From assembly GCA_041676005.1 (NCBI GenBank), contig JBAYST010000038.1:1-6144 (forward strand): DNA of 6,144 nt, read 5' to 3'. Origin of the DNA: JBAYST01 sp041676005. GTDB taxonomy: Bacteria > Bacillota_I > Bacilli_A > RFN20 > CAG-826. A model generated the notes under the pieces. It did no database searches. It was not told the DNA's origin and worked only from the letters and a program-made list of their open reading frames with translations. Position numbers and translations under genes: made by a program. Shown piece by piece: positions 1 through 5,473 of this stretch (the stretch's first letter is position 1; every line of letters begins with the position of its first letter).

Positions 1-160
1 CCATTGAGAAAGTTTTTCCAGTTCCGGTCGCTCCTAAAAGAACTTGAAGTTTTTTACCATCATTGATTCCGGCTACTAATTCCTTAATCGCTTGAGGTTG
101 ATCGCCTGTGGGCCTATAAGAAGAAACAATTTTAAAAATATGATCTTTATTCTTTTCCAT
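1..160 (-). CDS. uvrB: UvrB, excinuclease ABC subunit B (N-terminal 53 codons, cut by window edge)
   Basis: UvrB is the DNA-damage-verifying, ATP-dependent helicase-like subunit of nucleotide excision repair. UvrA loads it on DNA and it recruits the UvrC nuclease. The translation shows the UvrB amino terminus: YRPTGDQPQAI (residues 15-25, the Q-motif-like adenine-binding stretch) and the Walker A loop GATGTGKT (residues 43-50) followed by FSM. Both are diagnostic and collinear with Firmicute UvrB. The start is ATG at 160-158, the only usual start codon in this frame after an in-frame TGA at 184-182. It overlaps the end of the yitT-like gene by 14 bp. Only a weak purine stretch (AAAGAAG) precedes it, directly abutting the ATG, so translational coupling to the upstream gene is likely. 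The rest of the gene, usually about 660 residues in total, lies beyond the left edge. The identification is secure despite the short fragment. Confidence 0.95.
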   Translation of the reverse strand, partial: MEKNKDHIFKIVSSYRPTGDQPQAIKELVAGINDGKKLQVLLGATGTGKTFSM

Positions 161-1145
161 CTTCTTTAGTTTGCTTCTTTTTCATTTTTTTTCGAGTCTT
201 AAAAACATGATCTTGAAAACCTTCTCCAAACACCGCATTTGTATTTGTATAGGTCACAAAAGCAGTCGGATCAAGGTCTGCAATAAAATCTTTAATCTGC
301 ATATATTCGCTTCTTGTTAAGACGCTTCTTAAAATTACTCTTTTTTTATTCGTATATCCACCGACGATGTCAATCAAACTGACACCGCGACCCATCACAG
401 CAGTGATGTATTCAGAAATTTCCTCCCATTTATCTGAAATAACTTCCATGATGAAAGCGTTTTGTCCACGATTATAAACAAATTGAATGACTAAAGCAGT
501 CATAAACGCGGAGATAATTCCGGATAGACAATTGACGATATAATTTGGGAACTCTAACGCGAAAATAGCAGTGATGATAATTACTGCATCAATTATAAAA
601 CTGCTGACTGAAACATTTATCCCTAAATATTTCTTCATGATCATCGCAAGAATATCTACTCCTCCGGTCGAGCCTCGTCCAATAAATGTTAGAGCAACTC
701 CTAGACCAATAGTGATTCCACCAAAAATAGCATTCAGAATTAAATCGCCTGTCGATGCCACGCCGCCATGCATGGAAGCGACCGCACTAGCAAGATCTTG
801 AAATATCGTCACTCGATAAAAAATCATATAAAAAAGCGGATACAAAATAGAAGCGAGTAAAGTTTTAAGCGCAAATTCTTTTCCTAATGTAAATAAAGAT
901 AAAAACCATAGTGAAATAGTTAAAATCCAAATACAAATATCGATGATATCGCCAAAATGAGGCAAGAGTTTTTGAATGATAAAACTTATCCCGCTTATCC
1001 CACCGGCGACAATCGTGTTTTTAGTAAGAAAAATCGCAGTTCCAAAAGCGAGTAGCAATGACCCGACAAAAATCAAAAAGAAATGATAGATAATTTGTTG
1101 GCGTTCATTTTTCGTCAACTTCTTTTTATTTTTTAACGTTTCCAT
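147..1145 (-). CDS. YitT family membrane protein (DUF161 + DUF2179)
   Basis: This 332-residue integral membrane protein belongs to the YitT family, whose biochemical role is not established. Residues about 20-225 form the membrane part: hydrophobic segments at roughly 20-40, 68-88, 92-112, 138-156, 183-200 and 203-225, with the glycine-rich family signatures AGGISGIS (47-54) and GRGSTGGVDIL (156-166). Residues about 228-312 form the soluble DUF2179 domain, recognised by GRGVSLIDIVGGY (252-264), the LDPTAF segment (291-296) and a closing VFGEGF (305-310). A lysine-rich tail (about 316-332) follows. The length is somewhat above the usual 280-300 because of the charged N-terminal and C-terminal extensions. 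The ATG overlaps the last 20 bp of prfB and has TGGAGG nine bases upstream. Its end overlaps uvrB by 14 bp, so it probably sits mid-operon. Bacilli usually carry several paralogues, so no specific gene symbol is given. Confidence 0.93.
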   Translation of the reverse strand: METLKNKKKLTKNERQQIIYHFFLIFVGSLLLAFGTAIFLTKNTIVAGGISGISFIIQKLLPHFGDIIDICIWILTISLWFLSLFTLGKEFALKTLLASILYPLFYMIFYRVTIFQDLASAVASMHGGVASTGDLILNAIFGGITIGLGVALTFIGRGSTGGVDILAMIMKKYLGINVSVSSFIIDAVIIITAIFALEFPNYIVNCLSGIISAFMTALVIQFVYNRGQNAFIMEVISDKWEEISEYITAVMGRGVSLIDIVGGYTNKKRVILRSVLTRSEYMQIKDFIADLDPTAFVTYTNTNAVFGEGFQDHVFKTRKKMKKKQTKEDGKE

Positions 1146-2239
1146 TTTTCATGGCCTCCATTTCTAGATATGAATAAACAAATCCGTCTAATTCTCCATT
1201 CATCACTGCCTCGACATCAGCGGTTTCATAATCGGTACGATTGTCTTTTACTAACGTATATGGACAAAACACATATGACCTTATTTGACTACCCCATTCA
1301 ATATTTTTTTGCGTACCGACAATATTTTTTAATTGCGAATCACGTTTTTCCAATTCTACTTGATAGAGGCGAGATCTGAGCATCTGCATTGCGGTTTCTT
1401 TGTTGAGGAGTTGACTCCTTTCGATTTGACAACTGACGACGATTCCGGTCGGTAAATGCGTGATTCTCACCGCAGATTCGACTTTGTTGACGTTTTGTCC
1501 GCCAGCGCCTCCACTTCGGTATGTATCAATTTTTAAATCGACTTCGTTTATTTTCACATCAATATCGCCTTTGAATTCAGGCACGATATTGACCGATGCA
1601 AATGATGTATGTCTTCTTTTGTTTGAATCAAAAGGAGAAATTCTCACCAACCGATGAACTCCTTTTTCACTTTTTAAAAGTCCATAAGCATTTTTTCCAC
1701 TTATTTTTACCGTCGCGGATTTCATCCCGGCTTCATCACCGTATTGATAGTCGACAACCGCGAATTTTAGATGATGAAGATCTGCAAAACGAGAGTACAT
1801 TCTCAAAAGCATATCGGCCCAATCTTGAGCTTCGGTTCCTCCTGCTCCAGGGTGAATATCCATTATCGCGTTTAAAGAATCAAATTTACCTTTGAATAAA
1901 ATCGCGACTTTGAATTCTCTAGCCTCTTTTATCACCAGCCGGTATTGTTCTTCAATTTGACTAGCCAAAGAAAAATCATCTAGTTCGATTAATTCGATTA
2001 AATTGGTGATGTCTTGTAATATTTGTTGGTAGCTTTCAACGATATTTTTTCGATAGTTTAATTCGTTGATAGTCTCCATTGCTTTATTATTATCTTGCCA
2101 AAAATTTTCGCTTTGCGAAATCGCCTCTAATTTTTCAATTTCCTTTTCTAATAGGGCGATGTCAAAGAGAATACCCGAGTTGCCGTGTTGATTCGGCAAC
2201 AGCACACAATTCGTTTTTCATAACCATCATGTCTTTCAT
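1126..2239 (-). CDS. prfB: Peptide chain release factor 2 (RF2), with programmed +1 frameshift
   Basis: RF2 recognises UAA and UGA in the ribosomal A site and triggers release of the finished protein. The gene is in two frames. Frame 0 starts at ATG 2239-2237 and runs 25 codons to CTT (2167-2165), then meets TGA (2164-2162). A +1 shift skipping T2164 continues at GAC (2163-2161) to TAA at 1128-1126, giving about 370 residues, near the usual 365. RF2 hallmarks in the shifted product are HPGAGGTEAQDW, the SPF anticodon-like tripeptide (about 201-203) that separates RF2 from RF1, and the catalytic GGQ (about 246-248) within RSGGAGGQNVNK. The ATG lies one base after the secA stop, with GAGGAAAG in the last secA codons as ribosome site, spaced rather long (about 11-12 nt from GAGG), so coupling to secA is likely. 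RF2 shortage promotes the shift, giving autoregulation. A GTG at 2205 in the downstream frame is not the real start. Confidence 0.97.
1155..1160 (-). promoter_or_regulatory. Ribosome binding site for the yitT-like gene, inside prfB
   Basis: TGGAGG at 1160-1155 lies within the last codons of prfB, nine bases before the ATG at 1145-1143. It supports that start despite the 20-bp overlap with prfB. Confidence 0.7.
2161..2176 (-). promoter_or_regulatory. prfB programmed +1 frameshift site
   Basis: On the minus strand the sequence reads GGG TAT TCT CTT TGA C. CTT TGA C is the conserved slippery heptamer: tRNA-Leu in the P site slips forward one base when the UGA is decoded slowly, and reading resumes at GAC. 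Upstream frame 0 encodes a short N-terminus ending QLGYSL. The downstream frame begins DIALLEKEIEKLE, matching the first helix of RF2. The internal Shine-Dalgarno-like GGG is six bases from CTT instead of the three in the classical AGGGGG TAT CTT arrangement. Confidence 0.93.
2179..2200 (-). promoter_or_regulatory. Hairpin in prfB mRNA just upstream of the frameshift site
   Basis: GTTGCCG (2200-2194) and CGGCAAC (2185-2179) are perfect reverse complements separated by the 8-nt loop AATCAACA. This gives a 7-bp stem with five G-C pairs. Its 3' foot is 11 nt before the slippery CTT. No T-run follows, so it is not a terminator. The structure is seen directly; any effect on frameshifting is inference. 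Confidence 0.5.
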
Positions 2240-2240
2240 T

Positions 2241-4673
2241 TTATTTGCTTTCCTCGATAGGTTTTTCATCTCTTGCAAGCGTCTTTTTTTCATCTTCTTG
2301 CACTGCTTGATTTTCAATTACCTCAGGTTCAGTTGGTTTTTCAACTGGTTTAATTTCAATTTTGACATTTAACATGTTTAAAACCGCATCGACCGAGGAC
2401 AAAGATAACATCTCTCTAAAAAGAGCGTATCCTTCGTTGACGTAATCTTGAAGAGGGTTGACGTTAGCGTAGCTTCTTAGAAAAATACCTTCTCTTAGTC
2501 TAGCCATTGTGTCGATGTGTTTAGTCCAGTTTTGATCAATGGTCCGTAAAATAAAACTTCTTTCGACTTGATCGGCAACTTCTGCCGGCCAAGTCATTCT
2601 CATTTCTTTGTATCTATCTAATAAAACGATTCCTAAATCTACTCCAGTTTCATCACTTGGAGCTTCTTCATAAAGGTTTTTCTTAATCGAACCATTTGGT
2701 AAAAATCTCGGTTCAACTTCTTTAATGAGTAGATCAGCATCAATCAATTTAGCGTTACTTCCAACGGGAATTGATTTATTGGCCAAAAATTCTCCGGTTG
2801 TTTGGAAAATTTCTTCGATGATTTCTGTGATATCTTCTCCAAATAAAATTTTATCTCGTTTTGAATAGATGATTTGTCTTTGCTTTGCTAAAACATCATC
2901 GTAATCAAGTAATGATTTTCGTGTGTCAAAGTTTTGCCCTTCAATTCTCTTTTGCGCAGAAGTGATCACATCGCTGATCATCTTCATTTCTAAGGCTTCA
3001 TCACCAACGGTTTTTTCAATATATTTGCGAATTCCATCGCTTGCAAAACGAACTAATAATGTATCATCAAAAGAAACATAGAACCGCGAAAATCCCGGAT
3101 CTCCTTGACGACCGCTACGACCTCTTAATTGGTTATCGATTCGACGTGCTTCGTGTCGTTCAGTTCCAAAGACGCAAAGACCACCTAATTCTTTTACTTC
3201 ATCACTCAATTTGATATCAGTTCCACGACCTGCCATATTAGTCGCGAGCGTAATGGCGCCTTTTTCACCAGCATGTGAGATAATTTCTGCTTCGCGAGCG
3301 TGGTTTTTAGCATTTAACATTTCGTGTTTTAAATTAGCTTCTGTGAGATATTGTGAAATCTCTTCAGAAGATTCAACCGAAACAGTTCCAATTAAAATTG
3401 GCTGTCCTTTAGCGTGTCGTTCTTTTACTTCCTCAATCAACGCTCTGAGTTTTGGTCCTTTATGAGCGTAGACATAGTCTAAAGCATCAACTCTAATCAC
3501 TGGACGATTGGTTGGAACTTGTAAAACTCGCATATTATAAATTTTTTGAAACTCTTCTTCTTCGGTTTTCGCAGTTCCAGTCATACCGGATATTTTGCGA
3601 TATAGCCTAAAGAAGTTCTGATATGTAATAGTCGCCATCGTAATCGTTTCTTGTTTGATTTCAACGTTTTCTTTTGCTTGTACGGCTTGATGTAAACCAT
3701 CAGACCATTCGCGCCCCGGAAGAACACGCCCAGTGAATTGGTCAATAATTTGAATTTGTCCTTCTTGATCCACTAAATAATCGACATCTCTAAACATAAT
3801 GAAATTCGCTCTAAGGGCGTTATGAATTCGATGAACTAAATCTGAGTATTCTGGAGCATACAAATTTCTAATTCCAAACATTCTTTCTGCCTTAGAGTTC
3901 CCGGCATCGGTTAAATTAACGGTTTTATCTTTGACGTCGACCGTGTAATCAACTTCCTTTTTTAAAGTTTTGACGAATCGGTCTGCGACAGTATATTGAC
4001 TTGGACTAGCTTTAGCACCTCCGGAAATAATAAGTGGGGTTCTACTCTCATCGATCAAAATTGAGTCTGCTTCATCGACAATCGCATAATCTAGTCCTCG
4101 TAAAACTCGTCCATTTAAAGATTGAGACATATTGTCTCTTAAATAATCAAAACCGAGTTCTGCGTTAGTTGTATACGTCACATCACATAAGTATGCCTCT
4201 CTTTTTTCACTCGTGGTTTTAGATCTTAAATTAACTCCGACTTTCAACCCGAGAAAAGTATAAATTTGGCCCATCCACTCCGCATCTCGACTCGCCAAAT
4301 ATTCATTGACAGTTACGACATGCACGCCTTTGCCCGCTAGTGCATTTAAATAAACAGTCATCGTCGCGGTTAAGGTTTTCCCTTCACCTGTTTTCATCTC
4401 TGCAACATCGCCTTCATTGAGAATCAAAGCGCCGATGATTTGAACCTTAAATGGAAATTGATTCAACACACGTCGAGCCGCTTCTCTAGAGACTGCAAAA
4501 GCTTCAATACGAATATCGGCCAATGACTTTCCTTCAGAAAGCAATTGCTTAAAATACGGCGTTTTAGCTCGAAGTTCTTCATCGCTCAACGCTTTCATTT
4601 TATCTTCTAAAGCGACAATTTTATCAGCTTCAATCGAATATTTTTTTAATGCCCTTTTATCGAAAAAACTCAT
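2241..4673 (-). CDS. secA: SecA, preprotein translocase ATPase
   Basis: SecA is the cytoplasmic motor that drives unfolded secretory proteins through the SecYEG channel using ATP. The 810-residue product is full length apart from its tail. It shows Walker A AEMKTGEGKT (91-100), Walker B VDEADSILIDESRTPLIISG (199-218; the family usually has DEVD and IDEARTPL), the preprotein cross-linking region (about 220-360) ending in the SGMTGTAKT loop (362-370), and motif ATNMAGRGTDIKL (477-489). The arginine-finger motif QLRGRSGRQGDPG is at 515-527. The helical wing/scaffold part contains LRTIDQNWTKHIDTMARLRE (709-728). The end (about 775-810) is an acidic, lysine-rich tail without the CxCxSG...CH zinc motif of many SecA proteins. 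The ATG at 4673-4671 gives the conserved MSFF...MKALSDEELRAKT beginning and has AGGAAA or AAAGG upstream. A 116-bp gap separates it from comFC, so it probably opens its own transcript with prfB, yitT-like and uvrB. Confidence 0.98.
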   Translation of the reverse strand: MSFFDKRALKKYSIEADKIVALEDKMKALSDEELRAKTPYFKQLLSEGKSLADIRIEAFAVSREAARRVLNQFPFKVQIIGALILNEGDVAEMKTGEGKTLTATMTVYLNALAGKGVHVVTVNEYLASRDAEWMGQIYTFLGLKVGVNLRSKTTSEKREAYLCDVTYTTNAELGFDYLRDNMSQSLNGRVLRGLDYAIVDEADSILIDESRTPLIISGGAKASPSQYTVADRFVKTLKKEVDYTVDVKDKTVNLTDAGNSKAERMFGIRNLYAPEYSDLVHRIHNALRANFIMFRDVDYLVDQEGQIQIIDQFTGRVLPGREWSDGLHQAVQAKENVEIKQETITMATITYQNFFRLYRKISGMTGTAKTEEEEFQKIYNMRVLQVPTNRPVIRVDALDYVYAHKGPKLRALIEEVKERHAKGQPILIGTVSVESSEEISQYLTEANLKHEMLNAKNHAREAEIISHAGEKGAITLATNMAGRGTDIKLSDEVKELGGLCVFGTERHEARRIDNQLRGRSGRQGDPGFSRFYVSFDDTLLVRFASDGIRKYIEKTVGDEALEMKMISDVITSAQKRIEGQNFDTRKSLLDYDDVLAKQRQIIYSKRDKILFGEDITEIIEEIFQTTGEFLANKSIPVGSNAKLIDADLLIKEVEPRFLPNGSIKKNLYEEAPSDETGVDLGIVLLDRYKEMRMTWPAEVADQVERSFILRTIDQNWTKHIDTMARLREGIFLRSYANVNPLQDYVNEGYALFREMLSLSSVDAVLNMLNVKIEIKPVEKPTEPEVIENQAVQEDEKKTLARDEKPIEESK
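2248..2255 (-). promoter_or_regulatory. Ribosome binding site for prfB, inside the end of secA
   Basis: GAGGAAAG (2255-2248) overlaps the last secA sense codons (GAG GAA AGC AAA before TAA). It precedes the prfB ATG at 2239, and the only base between the secA stop and the ATG is A2240. The GAGG core is about 12 nt from the ATG, slightly long, so terminating secA ribosomes may reinitiate here. Confidence 0.55.
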
Positions 4674-4677
4674 TTTA

Positions 4678-4689
4678 TTTCCTGCCTTT
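4678..4689 (-). promoter_or_regulatory. Ribosome binding region of secA
   Basis: The minus strand before the secA ATG reads AAAGGCAGGAAA and then TAAA. It offers two partial Shine-Dalgarno cores: AAAGG at 4689-4685 (11 nt away) and AGGAAA at 4683-4678 (4 nt away). Neither is ideally spaced. The first abuts the 3' arm of an inverted repeat in the leader. Confidence 0.5.
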
Positions 4690-4690
4690 C

Positions 4691-4741
4691 AAGTGATGTT
4701 TAATCCTAATACTCACAATTCTTTAATATCTTATCACTTAA
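4691..4741 (-). repeat. Inverted repeat in the secA leader
   Basis: TTAAGTGAT (4741-4733) can pair with ATCACTTGA (4697-4689) as nine base pairs including one G-U, around a 35-nt AT-rich loop. The 3' arm ends right before the AAAGG of the secA ribosome binding region. The pairing is visible in sequence; whether it forms in RNA or binds a protein as DNA is unknown. Confidence 0.35.
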
Positions 4742-4789
4742 CCTATGGTTAGTCTAACATATATAACTAAACCGCAAAAAAGGTCGCTT

Positions 4790-5473
4790 CTAAATAGAAG
4801 AAATTCCTTGTTTCTTGATGACTTTTGCCATCACTAAAACTTCAATTCTTTTGGGGTTAAATTCACTTAATAAAGCTATACACGATTTGATTGTGGAGCC
4901 AGTAGTAAAAACATCATCAACAAGAAGAATTTTCTTGCCTTTTATTTGATTTCCGTCATAAATTTTTAAACGTTTTATCACTAGATTTCTATCTTCTATT
5001 TTTTGATCAGATTGTTTGATGGGACTTGTCTTTTTAAGCACCTTTAAAACTGGCAATTTTAGTCCCTTAAAAATCTCTTCGACATGATTGAATCCTCTTT
5101 TTAAATCATCATCAATAAAGCTAGGAATTGGCACTATATAAAAGCCTGTAAATTTCAATCTTAAAAACGGTAAAAATGATGAAAGAAAAACCACTGCAAG
5201 TTCAATGTCGTAACACCCTTTTAAAACGAAAAGTTTTTCTTTAATAAAATCATCATAATCGTAAAGTGCGAGGCACTGAATTTTTTCAATTCTAAATCTT
5301 TTAAAGACTGGGTGAAAATTTTTATAACATTGTTCACAGACGGAAGCTCTTTTAAGCCCGATTGTTCTGTAGGAATTCGAAGTAAAATTTTTAAAACAAA
5401 CCTTGCAAATCTCTGTTCTTTCTTTCAATTTCGCTAATACACTCAACAATTTCGCTAGTTTTTCTTTGACCAA
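4790..5473 (-). CDS. comFC: ComFC/GntX-family phosphoribosyltransferase-like competence protein
   Basis: ComFC is a cytoplasmic phosphoribosyltransferase-fold protein needed for natural transformation. It works with ComFA after DNA crosses the membrane; its exact chemistry is not settled. The 227-residue product has an N-terminal zinc-finger-like pair CKVC (23-26) and CEQC (46-49), then VPIPSFIDDDLKRGFNH (114-130), the KQSDQKIEDRN segment (153-163) and the PRPP-loop signature ILLVDDVFTTGSTIKSC (182-198). These are all in family order. Many ComFC proteins carry a second pair of CxxC motifs before the transferase domain; here that stretch (about 50-70) keeps only one cysteine. The start is taken as TTG at 5473-5471, seven bases after GGAGGTG. 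This creates an 83-bp overlap with comFA and a 22-residue leader before the first cysteine. A later start such as TTG 5428 is possible but has a poor ribosome site. The stop is TAG at 4792-4790. Confidence 0.92.
   Translation of the reverse strand: MVKEKLAKLLSVLAKLKERTEICKVCFKNFTSNSYRTIGLKRASVCEQCYKNFHPVFKRFRIEKIQCLALYDYDDFIKEKLFVLKGCYDIELAVVFLSSFLPFLRLKFTGFYIVPIPSFIDDDLKRGFNHVEEIFKGLKLPVLKVLKKTSPIKQSDQKIEDRNLVIKRLKIYDGNQIKGKKILLVDDVFTTGSTIKSCIALLSEFNPKRIEVLVMAKVIKKQGISSI

Larger units (their letters stand above)
4674..4789 (-). other. comFC-secA intergenic region, presumed secA promoter/leader
   Basis: This is the only non-coding gap of note (116 bp) and is very AT-rich. It holds no open frame resembling a gene; in particular hpf, often found here in Bacilli, is absent. 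It contains a T6 run just after comFC, an 11-bp palindrome GTTAGACTAAC (4758-4748), and an inverted repeat AAGTGAT (4739-4733) / ATCACTT (4697-4691). A possible weak promoter is TTAGAC (4757-4752) with TAAGAT (4733-4728) at 18-bp spacing, but it matches the sigma-A consensus poorly and is only a guess. Confidence 0.45.

Noticed and set aside
571..801. Plus-strand open frame inside the yitT-like gene
   Set aside because: It is antisense to a clear membrane protein gene, resembles no family, and has no sign of being translated independently.
1460..1895. Plus-strand open frames opposite prfB (also 1170-1379 and 2079-2372)
   Set aside because: These are antisense shadows of the conserved RF2 sequence (and, for 2079-2372, the secA tail), with compositions typical of a reverse-frame read and no recognisable domain.
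1126..2205. RF2 starting at the GTG codon at 2205 in the downstream frame
   Set aside because: The first 14 codons of that frame do not resemble RF2. CTT TGA C and the frame-0 N-terminus from ATG 2239 explain the gene fully.
3211..3465. Plus-strand open frame opposite secA
   Set aside because: It lies antisense to the strongly conserved SecA ATPase motifs and has no family resemblance.
4728..4757. TTAGAC / TAAGAT as a sigma-A promoter for secA
   Set aside because: Both elements match the consensus poorly and the AT-rich gap offers several equally weak alternatives. It is mentioned only as a guess in the intergenic entry.
4776..4800. Possible rho-independent terminator after comFC: CTTCT/AGAAG stem with a nearby T6 run
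   Set aside because: The stem is only 5 bp and mostly A-T, and five bases separate it from the T run. It also overlaps the end of comFC. Too weak to call.
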